Shown here in pieces: positions 27,182 through 36,261 of a DNA stretch of 64,000 nucleotides. The stretch's first letter is position 1. The number at the start of each line of letters is the position of its first letter. Both the position numbers and the translations under genes were made by a program. Source of the DNA: Mucilaginibacter_A sp964244955 (GTDB taxonomy: Bacteria > Bacteroidota > Bacteroidia > Sphingobacteriales > Sphingobacteriaceae); NCBI GenBank assembly GCA_964244955.1, contig CAXTKQ010000005.1:1-64000 (forward strand). Direction: 5' to 3'. The notes under the pieces were generated by a model that was given only the letters and a program-made list of their open reading frames with translations, did no database searches and was not told where the DNA came from.

Positions 27182-28273
27182 CTAATTAAACAATTGTTTA
27201 ATCATTTTTATATAACTGTCTTTCAAAACATCCCAAGAATAACAATTGTAGGCAGCTTGTATAAAAAATTCAGGATCGAATTTGGATTTTGTAACTTCAA
27301 AATATTGTGCTACCATACCTTCTTTTTGCATGTCCAAGTAAATTCCGTTTTCACCCAAAACTTGTTTCGCATTAATATAGTCATGAACAATACAAGGCAA
27401 ACCATAACTTAAAGCTTCGATTAATACACGGCCAAAACCTTCGTTTAAAGAAGCCAGAACAAAGTAATCGGCAGCAATATAATAATCTTTTACTTTTTCG
27501 TATGCAACGTTAGTAATCAAATGTCTTCCGGGCAGTTTTGCTGATGCCAATTCAATAAGTTCCGTAGTTTCAGGTTCAAATTGCCCTAATATTACTAAGA
27601 AATAATCCTTTCCGAGTTTTGCAATTTCGTTAATCAGGTAATCCATTCTTTTATGATGCTTGTTAATTGCACCAACTGAAAGGATAATTTTTTGATCAGA
27701 AGAAAACTTTAGTTGTTTCCTGATCTTTTCTTTTTTTGCAAGGTCGTTTAAGCGCTCTTTTTTATCAATGTTAAAACCATAAGGTAAAAGGGTTTGCATA
27801 GATGCCGATGCACCTTGTTTGATCGCTTGTTCTAAATAAATGGGCAAAAGCTGTTGCACATGGTCTTCGGTTTTAAAAGGGGGCCCATTTGGCGCACCGT
27901 TAGAAAACAAAAGTTTGTATTTTAATTTGAACAATTTTCGTAAGTGCCAAAGATAAGTGCCCAACCAAAAATCACTATAATAAATAACAGCCGGTTTTTT
28001 TTTTATAATTAAAGGAAGTAACGATATACAAAAAGTAACTTGTTCTATCTTATAAGGATCAGAAGATAAAATTTTAGCTATAAATTGCGTTGCTTTGTCT
28101 CGACGTGGCAAATTCTGTAATACAATTTCATTACCGGTACTTTTACCACCGCCTTTTACCAGGTAAAATTCAAAATCTTTAGTGTCTCTTAAAGCATCAT
28201 AACATTCCCTGGCAAAGGATTCATAGCCGCGATTGATATGACCTAAACCGGTACAAACTAAAAAAACATTCAT
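27182..28273 (-). CDS. GT4-family glycosyltransferase
   Basis: The 363-residue GT-B protein begins with VFLVCTGLGHINRGYESFAREC (His in the acceptor loop). It has ILSVGAINKHHKRMDYL in the linker and LASLNEGFGRVLIEALSYGLPCIVHD as the donor E-x7-E motif. Its start overlaps the stop of the upstream GT2 by 4 bases, so the two are likely coupled. The first helix resembles GT4 proteins acting on exopolysaccharide; the sugar is not deducible. Confidence 0.88.
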   Translation of the reverse strand: MNVFLVCTGLGHINRGYESFARECYDALRDTKDFEFYLVKGGGKSTGNEIVLQNLPRRDKATQFIAKILSSDPYKIEQVTFCISLLPLIIKKKPAVIYYSDFWLGTYLWHLRKLFKLKYKLLFSNGAPNGPPFKTEDHVQQLLPIYLEQAIKQGASASMQTLLPYGFNIDKKERLNDLAKKEKIRKQLKFSSDQKIILSVGAINKHHKRMDYLINEIAKLGKDYFLVILGQFEPETTELIELASAKLPGRHLITNVAYEKVKDYYIAADYFVLASLNEGFGRVLIEALSYGLPCIVHDYINAKQVLGENGIYLDMQKEGMVAQYFEVTKSKFDPEFFIQAAYNCYSWDVLKDSYIKMIKQLFN

Positions 28274-29274
28274 GCTGTTTTTAGCAACACATTTTTGGTG
28301 AATGTCCTTTTTACTTTTCTTAAACCAAACAAAATTACATCTGCCATAGATTTAAAAAAAACAATCCCGGTAACAGGGGATAAAAAATACAAAGATTTTA
28401 TAATGTATTTTACGTCAGCTTTATTTAAGAAAATCCTTTTTCGTGATGCTTCCAAGATTACACTAAACAAATAAATGTCTGTGTATTTTAATTTGTTTTT
28501 TAATGAAATGTTGTATTTAACTTTACGGTAAGCATATAAACTAACCTTTAATTTTTCCAACAAAAATATTTTATAATTGTCTTTAATATAATGTTTTGAT
28601 CTGCTTACAGAAGTATCAGATTGTCGGAAGTAATTTAAACATTGTGGCCAATAGGCAATGTAATTGTCAAAGCAGATATCAATCCAAAATTGCCAATCAC
28701 CACAAATTTGATATTGTTTAAAAGAAGCATCAACTTTATAAAAATTTTCTTTTTTAAAGATAACTGCACTTGCATTCGGTACAATTGGATGAAAAAAAAA
28801 GGCATCTTTACATTCATCATAGCCATTGTTTAAATAATAACCATTATGGTTGTTCACAACTTCCTGAACCAATTTTCCAATACTTGCGCCATTTTTATCT
28901 ACTGTATTAGAACCGCAAAAAGCCAAGCCAACATTTGAGTTTTGATTGGTTATGTTAACCAGGGATTCTAAGAAATTGTTATCTGCATAATCATCGCTTT
29001 CCGCCATCCAAATATAATCTCCGGACGCCAAAGCGATTCCTTTTTCCCATTGTAAAAAAACATTTCCTGAATTGGTTTCATTATAAACAATATGTTTTAT
29101 TTTTAAATGGTTCCTGTACTGCTCAATAATCAACCTGCTGTCGTCAGAAGAACAATCATCTAAGATTATGACTTCAAAGTTTTGATAAGTTTGGTTCAAT
29201 ACAGAATCAATACGTTGTTTTAAATAACGTTCATGGTTGTAATTTGGAATGATGACAGATACCAAATTAACCAA
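28270..29274 (-). CDS. GT2-family glycosyltransferase (paralogue of 41786-42748)
   Basis: The 334-residue GT-A protein has SVIIPNYNHERYLKQRIDS, LDDCSSDD and MAESDDYA, with E-S-D-D replacing the usual D-x-D. It is strongly similar over its first ~120 residues, also at DNA level, to the gene at 41786-42748, a probable recent duplicate. The C-terminal half diverges, suggesting different acceptors. An exact dispersed 12-mer (28719-28730) lies within it. Confidence 0.88.
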   Translation of the reverse strand: MVNLVSVIIPNYNHERYLKQRIDSVLNQTYQNFEVIILDDCSSDDSRLIIEQYRNHLKIKHIVYNETNSGNVFLQWEKGIALASGDYIWMAESDDYADNNFLESLVNITNQNSNVGLAFCGSNTVDKNGASIGKLVQEVVNNHNGYYLNNGYDECKDAFFFHPIVPNASAVIFKKENFYKVDASFKQYQICGDWQFWIDICFDNYIAYWPQCLNYFRQSDTSVSRSKHYIKDNYKIFLLEKLKVSLYAYRKVKYNISLKNKLKYTDIYLFSVILEASRKRIFLNKADVKYIIKSLYFLSPVTGIVFFKSMADVILFGLRKVKRTFTKNVLLKTA

Positions 29275-29301
29275 CTTATCTAAACCTTGGATTTTTGTGC
29301 A

Positions 29302-29313
29302 ATACTTCTTTTA
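29302..29313 (-). repeat. Dispersed element, ATAC variant, in a 60-base gap
   Basis: ATACTTCTTTTA followed by CCCCTATAAAATCCAAG (extended-flank match) occupies most of the gap between the GT11 and GT2 genes. Confidence 0.75.
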
Positions 29314-29334
29314 CCCCTATAAAATCCAAGTCAA

Positions 29335-30240
29335 TTACAATTTGATCCAATCAGGAAATTGTAGTTTGATGTTTTTATTAACGTGGTCTATCGGCGACCA
29401 TTGATTTGGCGCAACCACAATTTTGTTTGTGTTCCTGTTTAAAAAAGCAGCCCACCAGCTAAAAGTACTGTTTGCAATGATGTTATGTTTGCAATGCCTC
29501 ATTAAATCCAAATCTTCGTAATCTGCATTGCCATCTACATAAAAAGCCGGTGCATTAGTTTCAATGTTGTCTTTTACCCAATCCAAATCATCTGAAAAAA
29601 AGTAAAAGTTGGGGCTTGAGACTTTTTGTTTGATATAATGGATAGCCTGATCATAATAAGTTACAGGCAAAACGCCCATCAAATAATTAGCGCCAGAATC
29701 CGTTACATAATCCCCCCGGCGAATGTGTACAGCAACAGCATCAGGATCATTGTTAATGTTAGAGAACCACTTTTGCGCCCCGTCACTTCGCTTGTCTTTC
29801 AAAGTCAACTCTTCAAAAATCTGCGGTTGCATATTTTCAAAATACTTATAATGCTGCCAGTAACCTTCTATGTAAACATCTTTGGGCGTTTTAAAAACAG
29901 AAGGTTCATAAACCCACCAAACAGCTTCTTTGAAATAGTTTTTAGTGTATTTTGGATAAAATAACGGTTCTATATTTCTGTAAACCTTTGCATAAAAAGA
30001 AGTTTTTGCATGTAAGTTTTGATAAGTCGAAATCTCTTTCGTAAAAGGTGCAATATCCGTTGAAGTTGCAATATCCGCATCAATGTTAAAGTGGTTCAAT
30101 TTATAACTGCGCAAATCCTGGTTGTCAAAAAAAGAAATATCTAACATTAACGGGACTTTTCTTGCTAAAGCCAATTGCCTACCAAAAGCATATTGCAACA
30201 GTTGGTTTCCTAAACCGCTTATTAATTTAGTTATAACCAA
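29335..30240 (-). CDS. Alpha-1,2-fucosyltransferase, GT11
   Basis: The 301-residue enzyme transfers L-fucose from GDP-fucose to a galactose-like acceptor. N-terminal LISGLGNQLLQYAFGRQLA, central VAVHIRRGDYV (GDP-fucose binding, ~residues 170-180) and C-terminal IIANSTFSWWAAFLN are the three signature motifs of GT11. The first ATG gives the expected short leader. It fits with gmd and fcl at the end of the locus, so the product glycan should contain fucose. The exact linkage is inferred from the family. Confidence 0.93.
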   Translation of the reverse strand: MVITKLISGLGNQLLQYAFGRQLALARKVPLMLDISFFDNQDLRSYKLNHFNIDADIATSTDIAPFTKEISTYQNLHAKTSFYAKVYRNIEPLFYPKYTKNYFKEAVWWVYEPSVFKTPKDVYIEGYWQHYKYFENMQPQIFEELTLKDKRSDGAQKWFSNINNDPDAVAVHIRRGDYVTDSGANYLMGVLPVTYYDQAIHYIKQKVSSPNFYFFSDDLDWVKDNIETNAPAFYVDGNADYEDLDLMRHCKHNIIANSTFSWWAAFLNRNTNKIVVAPNQWSPIDHVNKNIKLQFPDWIKL

Positions 30241-30281
30241 ATTTGTAATTTAAAATGGTTGAATGTTGCAAGTAGAAAATA

Positions 30282-31493
30282 TTAAGCTTGGTTGATAACC
30301 TCTTCAAGAAAATTTTGTATTTTCTGATGCACGGTTTCTTGTGAAAAATTTTGTAAAGTATTCCAAGCATTACTTACATATTTCTGATAATCATCCATAT
30401 TTTTAATGATGGTTTCAAGTTCTTTTACAATTACTTTTTCATCCTTTGATTCAATACAAACGCCGCAATTGTTTTCTTTTAAGAATTGATTGTTGGCGGC
30501 GTAGGAGGGGGCGCAGCTTATAATCAGTCTTTTAGCTTTGCAATAATCTGTAATTTTAGTTTGCAAAGAAGCTTTGGTATGTGTATAATTTTCCTGGCTA
30601 AAAGAAGCAGTAATCAAAAGTGCATCCGCTTTATTTAGTTGTTGATGGATTTCCCTATAAGGTAGATGCCCACCATAAATAACATCCAATGGTTCTAATT
30701 CATTTCGCCGCCATTGCCACTGGCTTTCCTGTGTATAAAGTAACAATTGTACAGGAAATTGCAATGAAATGTTTCTGACAGCTTTTGCAAAAGCATAAAA
30801 ACTGTCAAAATGCATGGGCCACAAAGCACCGGCATAAGCAATTTTAAAAGGTTTATTTTGGATATAAGGCTGATCTGGAGGTGCGTCTTGCAAGTTTACC
30901 GGGTTTCTTGCATATAATATTTTCTCTGGCTTCGTTTCATAGCGTTCAGCCAAAAGTTTCCCTAATTCCTTACCAATCATCATCCAATTATGATGTTCTT
31001 GCAACATATTTTTAATAATGTTGTTAACTAAGTTTCCTATTGGGTCGTTCTTGGTTTTATACATCCAATCATCCATAAAATAAGGAACAACCGGACAAGT
31101 TATATTTCTATGGTTCAGCAACTTGTTGTGCATTAAAATACCTGTTGCTGTGTTTGAACAGGATATAACCACATCAGGTGCAAATTCAAATATTTCCTGT
31201 TTTAATTTTGAGTAGTTGTTGTTTTTAAAAAGTGTAAAGTTGATTTGGTTAATTATTGGTGCCAAAAATTTCGTGTACCTGTTTAGCCGAAAATTTATGA
31301 GGTTTAGCCTATAACTTTTATATCTTTTGGTGTAAGGTTCTGTTGAACCCAAATTTTTAAGACTTTTTTGGTCGACTTCTGTAATTCCTAAAAAGTCTTC
31401 TGGTTTTATAAAACAAAATAAATTGTACAAGGTCTGGTTAATCCCGCCTTCGTTTAAGGCCATTGGCGCATCACCAAACAATAAAACTTTCAT
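30282..31493 (-). CDS. Divergent GT4-like glycosyltransferase
   Basis: The 403-residue protein starts with KVLLFGDAPMALNEGGINQTLYNLF and has a C-terminal half with IAYAGALWPMHFDSFYAFA and ADALLITASFSQENYTHTKASLQTKITDYCKAKRLIIS. That is the donor region, with K-x-x-D-Y in place of the usual E-x7-E. A near 12-mer (30599-30610) encodes T-A-S-F. Its ATG is 9 bases from the stop of the preceding GT2. It may belong to a poorly sampled GT4 subgroup. Confidence 0.72.
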   Translation of the reverse strand: MKVLLFGDAPMALNEGGINQTLYNLFCFIKPEDFLGITEVDQKSLKNLGSTEPYTKRYKSYRLNLINFRLNRYTKFLAPIINQINFTLFKNNNYSKLKQEIFEFAPDVVISCSNTATGILMHNKLLNHRNITCPVVPYFMDDWMYKTKNDPIGNLVNNIIKNMLQEHHNWMMIGKELGKLLAERYETKPEKILYARNPVNLQDAPPDQPYIQNKPFKIAYAGALWPMHFDSFYAFAKAVRNISLQFPVQLLLYTQESQWQWRRNELEPLDVIYGGHLPYREIHQQLNKADALLITASFSQENYTHTKASLQTKITDYCKAKRLIISCAPSYAANNQFLKENNCGVCIESKDEKVIVKELETIIKNMDDYQKYVSNAWNTLQNFSQETVHQKIQNFLEEVINQA

Positions 31494-31502
31494 TGTATTT
31501 GG

Positions 31503-32456
31503 TTAAGAAAATTTTTTAATTTTTTTTCCAATTAGTTTTTTTGCCCAATACTTTGCATAAATTGGAAAGAGCTTTAACCAAAAGCTTTTGTATCTCCAAA
31601 AGGTTTGATGTAATACGGAATAATGGTTTTCGGTATCGAACCTGTTTTCAAAATATAAAAGTTTGATAATATTTGCAGGAAAATAATTTGCGATCAGGTT
31701 GGTATTGGTAATTTTTATGATGCTTTTATCGTGTCCATTTTTCACCAAATCCTTTAGAATGAAATTGTAGTTTTTAGCAAAGGTATTAACAAACTGGTAG
31801 CCTCCGGAGTTATTTTGTTTGGCAGCAATCAAAGGTGTTTCCACAAAAAGGTTCTCTTTTGCCGCGTAAATTGCTTTGATTGTCCACCCAACCTGGACAA
31901 TATTTGTGCCCATGTACTTTTGATAATTGTAATCCTGCGGAAGAACAGATTTGTTGATGATATTGCCGCTAATAAAAGTTACGTAATAATGAATCTTTTC
32001 GATAAAAGCTAAAGGGTCTTGGTAAGTTATGGTTCGCGTACAAGTTACTGGTTCATCATCCAATTCATCTTCTTTGTGATAGGGGATACATTGCAAATAA
32101 ATATCGCCGTAATCTTTATCTGTCAATAAATCAACAACTTGCTTCAAACTTCCTTTTAACAAAAATTCATCATCACCTAAAATCCAAACATACTTTCCAT
32201 GAGCTTTATCAAAACACATTGAACAGGTAGAATCAGGCCCTAAGTTAACTGTATTTTCATAATAATTAATCTTTGTTTTTGATGCATACTTGGTAACAAT
32301 AGCTTTTGTGCAATCTGTTGAAGCATTGTTGGAAACAACAAGTTCGATAGCTTGATTTACCTCGTTCAATTGCGAAATAATTGAATCCAAACACCGGTCC
32401 AAATATTTTTCCCTATTATAAGTAGGAATCCCGATGGTTAGTAAAGGTTGGTCCAT
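31503..32456 (-). CDS. GT2-family glycosyltransferase
   Basis: I start it at the ATG at 32456, two codons after an in-frame TTG, giving 317 residues. Motifs are LTIGIPTYNREKYLDRCLDS, VVSNNASTD and ILGDDEFL (G-D-D-E in place of D-x-D). The SNNASTD form and the G-D-D-E motif are typical of abequosyltransferase-like or galactofuranosyl GT2 enzymes, so a deoxy-sugar donor is possible but not established. The C-terminus is very basic. Confidence 0.86.
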   Translation of the reverse strand: MDQPLLTIGIPTYNREKYLDRCLDSIISQLNEVNQAIELVVSNNASTDCTKAIVTKYASKTKINYYENTVNLGPDSTCSMCFDKAHGKYVWILGDDEFLLKGSLKQVVDLLTDKDYGDIYLQCIPYHKEDELDDEPVTCTRTITYQDPLAFIEKIHYYVTFISGNIINKSVLPQDYNYQKYMGTNIVQVGWTIKAIYAAKENLFVETPLIAAKQNNSGGYQFVNTFAKNYNFILKDLVKNGHDKSIIKITNTNLIANYFPANIIKLLYFENRFDTENHYSVLHQTFWRYKSFWLKLFPIYAKYWAKKLIGKKIKKFS

Positions 32457-32493
32457 AAACAAATTTTACTGGTTTTTATAGTGATTGTTTTTA

Positions 32494-32519
32494 ATACTGT
32501 TTTTACCCTATAAATTTAG
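32494..32519 (-). repeat. TAAAAACAGTAT variant of the dispersed element
   Basis: ATACTGTTTTTA followed by CCCTATAAATTTAGG: the flank matches the main element, so this is a variant of it (core TAAAAACAGTAT on the minus strand), in a 93-base gap. Confidence 0.55.
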
Positions 32520-32549
32520 GTTTACTTGACCAGCAAAAGGACTTTGAAA

Positions 32550-33593
32550 TTATATCTGTTTAAGTAGCGGAAAATATTGATGTAAACTTTGGTAAAAACC
32601 TTTTTTGGACAAATTTTCTTCCCAAAATAACCGATTGTTTTTTTGGATTTGGATAAAATCGTCCGGGTGAATGGTTTCATGGAAATCTAAAATAAGCTGG
32701 TCTGCTTTTGAGGCATCTTTTTCTTCAATCCAAACAACGTGTTTCTTCCAGTTATTAAATTCTTCAAAAGGCAAAACACAATCTGTATTGATAAAAACCG
32801 GAATCCTGCCGGCACTTAATATTTCATACAATCTAAAAGAGTAATTACCATGTCCACTAACACATAGATTGTATTGGTTTTGAAAAACATTGTTTAAAAA
32901 AGGCATTTTTCCGTTAACCGGATCCCAACTTTGCTCTAAAGTAGTTAATGTGAAATCAGTTTTTATTTTCGTGTTGTTTAAGCAGGAAACAAGGGCATCT
33001 CTTCGTGCAAGATACCCGAAATTGTAATACAAGTTAAACTGTTTGTTGAAGCCTGCTTTTTTTAAAAATTGGTTTGCAGTTCTTTTTATAGCAAGTTTAA
33101 CCGGCAGTTTCAGCGGTGCTGCCTGTCCTCGGAAACCAATGGTTGGACGGTCAGTTTTTTCCAGCCAAAATTCCTTTTCTGTCAGCTTTTTTTGTTTCCT
33201 TAAATCTTTGGTATAAGCAGGCAGAGCAAATTCATTTGCATCTTTCTTGCTTTTTAATAAAGAAGTTCTAAAAATGATGCTATTAGGGACATTGATTTTA
33301 TCAATCGGGTCATAATAGTAAAACAAAATAATTTTTTTTTCCAACTTTACTGCATTTGCAACCATTGCAGAAAGTTTTTGCCGCAAGCTTTCAATTTCTT
33401 CGGCAGTGTAATTATAGTGTTTGTGTTCATGCTCTTTGTAACCATACAACTTTTCGTAATTGATAGGAAAAACAAAAAAATCAGCCTGTTCAGGTTCGTT
33501 AACTAAAATAGAATTGATGCCTAATTGAACAATTACTTCTTCGCTTTCAAATTTTTCAGGATAATTTGTTCCTATGTAGAGTTTATAACTCAA
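32550..33593 (-). CDS. Exostosin-like glycosyltransferase (GT47)
   Basis: The 347-residue protein has an N-terminal half with EQADFFVFPINYEKLYGY. The C-terminal exostosin block NYSFRLYEILSAGRIPVFINTDCVLPFEE matches the donor-binding region of bacterial GT47 proteins, and FRKTY-like NVFQNQYNLC precedes it. In eukaryotes these enzymes add glucuronic acid, galactose or xylose. A second, similar gene at 47245-48354 shares the same C-terminal block (RIPVFVNTDCVLPFDF). No signal peptide, so it is cytoplasmic. Confidence 0.85.
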   Translation of the reverse strand: MSYKLYIGTNYPEKFESEEVIVQLGINSILVNEPEQADFFVFPINYEKLYGYKEHEHKHYNYTAEEIESLRQKLSAMVANAVKLEKKIILFYYYDPIDKINVPNSIIFRTSLLKSKKDANEFALPAYTKDLRKQKKLTEKEFWLEKTDRPTIGFRGQAAPLKLPVKLAIKRTANQFLKKAGFNKQFNLYYNFGYLARRDALVSCLNNTKIKTDFTLTTLEQSWDPVNGKMPFLNNVFQNQYNLCVSGHGNYSFRLYEILSAGRIPVFINTDCVLPFEEFNNWKKHVVWIEEKDASKADQLILDFHETIHPDDFIQIQKNNRLFWEENLSKKGFYQSLHQYFPLLKQI

Positions 33594-33657
33594 AAGTTTA
33601 AAATCAATTTTTACAAATAATTTGGAGACTGTTTGTACTTATGGAAGTAAAATGTTA

Positions 33658-33853
33658 ATGCTTCTTTTACCCTATAAAAATTGGTGGTGTAATAGTATAA
33701 ACAACTTAAATCCAATTTTTTGCTGATTTTAGGTGATAAAAGAAGCATACAAACTTTGATAGTAAAAAATTAAACAAGCTTTTGATTTTTGAAAAAAGGA
33801 AGTTGCTATTTTGAGAAAATTAACTTAGATAATAAAATAGCATACTTCTTTTA
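33658..33853. repeat. Three copies of the dispersed element in one gap
   Basis: ATGCTTCTTTTA (33658-33669) and TAAAAGAAGCAT (33737-33748) are an inverted pair 67 bases apart, and ATACTTCTTTTA (33842-33853) follows. The first is extended by CCCTATAAAAATTGGTGG and the second is preceded by GCTGATTTTAGGTGA. CCAATTTTT at ~33712 can pair with the AAAAATTGG at ~33676. Together they fill the 276-base gap. Confidence 0.8.
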
Positions 33854-33869
33854 TGGCATAAAATCTTGT

Positions 33870-34808
33870 TTACCACATCCGCCAATCATTTGCATCAATG
33901 CCATACCATAATTTTGCGTTCCTTCTCATGCCAACAAAAATCCCAACGTTAGAACTTAGCGTGCCCACAAAAACTGATGACCTTGACAAAATTTCTACAT
34001 CTGTTATTAATTTAATGGTCATTGTTTTTTTAGCTTCTTTGCTCATTAAATTATACTCGCCTTCGCTAAAACCTCTTTCATCTTCCTGGCAATAAGTATA
34101 AACCTTGTAATCAGGATAATTACTTTTAAGTTCCTTGATAATGCTATAATTATCTGTCAATACAAACAATTCTTTTGTCGAATTTTTGCTTTTGATGTAA
34201 TTGATATAGTCATCAACTGGCGATAATTTTGCTTCAGTAGCTTTGTCGCCGCTTCTGATATGTACGCCAACATATTCTAAAGGAAGGTTCAAATTAGTAA
34301 TCCTACCATCAATTTCCTGATGTATGTTAGGTTGAAAGCGCCACAACCGATCGGTAACTACTTTCAAAGCATGAAGCAAATTTCCTGAAATGCCTAATTG
34401 TGGTATGTTAAAAGTCTCGTTTTGAAACTTTGCATCTCGGATAAAAGGCCAAACGTCTTGGGTTAAATAATTTATGCCTAAAATCGTTCGGATCAGTTTA
34501 GTTTTGATGATGTTTGGTATCGTTGGCCTGATTTGGTAACTTCTGGCGTTGTATTTTAAATGGATTTTAGCCTGGCTTTCTTCGCAAAAAGGAAGAAAGT
34601 AATCTTTCCAACCTTTGTCATAAGAAAAATTACTGTCCCTGGAAAATAGCACAAACTTAATGTTGTTTTTCAGGCAAAACAGAACGGCCAAAAACAAATG
34701 GTTAATTTCTGAAAATAGACCAGCCTGTATGCCAACTCTAAAAACCAATGTCTTTTTAAAAGAGTTGTTGAGTTTGGTATAATTCTCAAGCCATTCTTTA
34801 TTTTCCAT
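33870..34808 (-). CDS. GT23/FUT8-like fucosyltransferase family protein
   Basis: The 312-residue protein contains VGVHIRSGDKATEAKLSPVDDYINYI, ELFVLTDNYSIIKELKSNYPDYKVY and FVGTLSSNVGIFVGMRR. These match in order the H-x-R-x-x-D-K-x-x-E, T-D-D and T-F-S-S-Q-V blocks of alpha-1,6-fucosyltransferases (NodZ/FUT8). GDP-fucose as donor is therefore plausible and agrees with gmd/fcl in the locus. The FUT8 coiled coil and SH3 domain are absent, as in NodZ. It overlaps the upstream Wzt gene by 11 bases. The assignment is by motif order, not overall identity. Confidence 0.68.
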   Translation of the reverse strand: MENKEWLENYTKLNNSFKKTLVFRVGIQAGLFSEINHLFLAVLFCLKNNIKFVLFSRDSNFSYDKGWKDYFLPFCEESQAKIHLKYNARSYQIRPTIPNIIKTKLIRTILGINYLTQDVWPFIRDAKFQNETFNIPQLGISGNLLHALKVVTDRLWRFQPNIHQEIDGRITNLNLPLEYVGVHIRSGDKATEAKLSPVDDYINYIKSKNSTKELFVLTDNYSIIKELKSNYPDYKVYTYCQEDERGFSEGEYNLMSKEAKKTMTIKLITDVEILSRSSVFVGTLSSNVGIFVGMRRNAKLWYGIDANDWRMW

Positions 34809-36063
34809 TTCTGTTGATCAGGAAAAAGCCGTACTCGTTATAACTAATAGGTTTTCCGGTAGCGGTCAATTGTCCATGTTTAATTAAAGAAATGCCGTCT
34901 ATCGTTAAATATCTTTCCATGTTTGGATAATCTAATTCAATGTTCATGGTATATTCCCCATTTACAAAATTAGCCGGAAGTTGGATGTTTTCCTTGAATG
35001 AGAATTTGCCTTTTTCAATCGTTAGGATTTCTGCATATAAATGTGCCGGACTGTAAAAAGATACCAAAACGCCTTCCAAAGTAAAGATTTTGATTTCGAT
35101 ATTTAATTGAAATAAGTCTGTTGCAAAACCATCAATTTCAATAGCTAAACTGTGATCATCAGTGTTTAGTTCTATCGTAGCATTGTCATTGTGGTTAATG
35201 CAAATACGGTTTATAGTTAAAGCCCCGTGTTTAACTTTAATCAGTTGGAGCAAAGCTTTGTCTTCTTTTACAATCCCTTGTTTTTTGTAAAAGTTGATGG
35301 CATTTTCTATCGGCCCAATTAAACCAATGCTTCCTTTATCCAGTACAATTCCTTTTTTACAAAGCTGCTTTACAGAAGCCATGTTGTGGCTAACAAACAA
35401 AACCGTCCGGCCTTCACCTGCGCTCACTTCGCCCATTTTCCCCAGGCATTTTTTCTGAAATTCCGCATCGCCAACAGCCAACACTTCATCTACAATCAAT
35501 ATTTCGGATTCTAAATGTGCCGCTACTGCAAAAGCCAAACGAACATACATGCCAGAGGAATAACGTTTGACCGGTGTATCCACATATCGTTCAACGCCTG
35601 CAAAATCTACAATTTCATCAAACTTGGCTGCGATTTCCCGCTTGCGCATACCTAATATGGCACCGTTTAAAAAGATGTTTTCCCGGCCACTTAACTCCGG
35701 ATGGAATCCAGTCCCAACCTCCAGTAAACTTGCAATCCGGCCTTTTACTTTGATATTGCCGATGGTGGGGGCGGTGACCCGGCTTAACAACTTAAGCAAA
35801 GTACTTTTTCCGGCACCGTTACGGCCAATAATTCCTACCGCATCGCCTTGTTCGATATTAAAATTGATGTCTTTTAAACTCCAAACAATATCGCTGGTGC
35901 CTTTTGTGCTGCGGTCGTTGGTTTCGCCAATTTTTAGGTAAGGATCTTCTTTGCCTCTTATCCTTGCAACCCAACGTTCTAAATCTCGCGAAATGGTTCC
36001 GGTCCCAATTTGGCCTAATTGATATGCTTTTGATAGGTTTTTAACCTGGATGGCTATGGGCAT
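34798..36063 (-). CDS. wzt: Polysaccharide ABC exporter ATPase, Wzt-like (copy 1)
   Basis: The 421-residue protein has an ATPase domain (Walker A GRNGAGKST; signature YSSGMYVRLAFAVAAH; Walker B ILIVDEVLAVGD; H-loop VSHNM) and a ~160-residue C-terminal beta-sandwich, the Wzt_C carbohydrate-binding region that recognises the finished glycan end. Its N-terminal ~250 residues are nearly the same as the copy at 45931-47184 but the C-terminal domains differ. It starts at 36063. Wzm (49237-50100) is the only permease visible for either copy. Confidence 0.9.
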   Translation of the reverse strand: MPIAIQVKNLSKAYQLGQIGTGTISRDLERWVARIRGKEDPYLKIGETNDRSTKGTSDIVWSLKDINFNIEQGDAVGIIGRNGAGKSTLLKLLSRVTAPTIGNIKVKGRIASLLEVGTGFHPELSGRENIFLNGAILGMRKREIAAKFDEIVDFAGVERYVDTPVKRYSSGMYVRLAFAVAAHLESEILIVDEVLAVGDAEFQKKCLGKMGEVSAGEGRTVLFVSHNMASVKQLCKKGIVLDKGSIGLIGPIENAINFYKKQGIVKEDKALLQLIKVKHGALTINRICINHNDNATIELNTDDHSLAIEIDGFATDLFQLNIEIKIFTLEGVLVSFYSPAHLYAEILTIEKGKFSFKENIQLPANFVNGEYTMNIELDYPNMERYLTIDGISLIKHGQLTATGKPISYNEYGFFLINRNGK

Positions 36064-36261
36064 ATAGTTTCTACTGAGAATAGTATCTTTTACCGGTTTT
36101 ATCTCTGTGATTCGTTTGTTTAATGTTCAAATTATAGTAGTCCTAAATTTAGTGTAGTCATTGTAACTTTTATTAGATAAAATTATAAATATTTAAATAT
36201 CAGTAGTATTGAGCAACTATGGTTGACTAGAAAAACGTATAGAAACTATAGTCAGAGAAAT

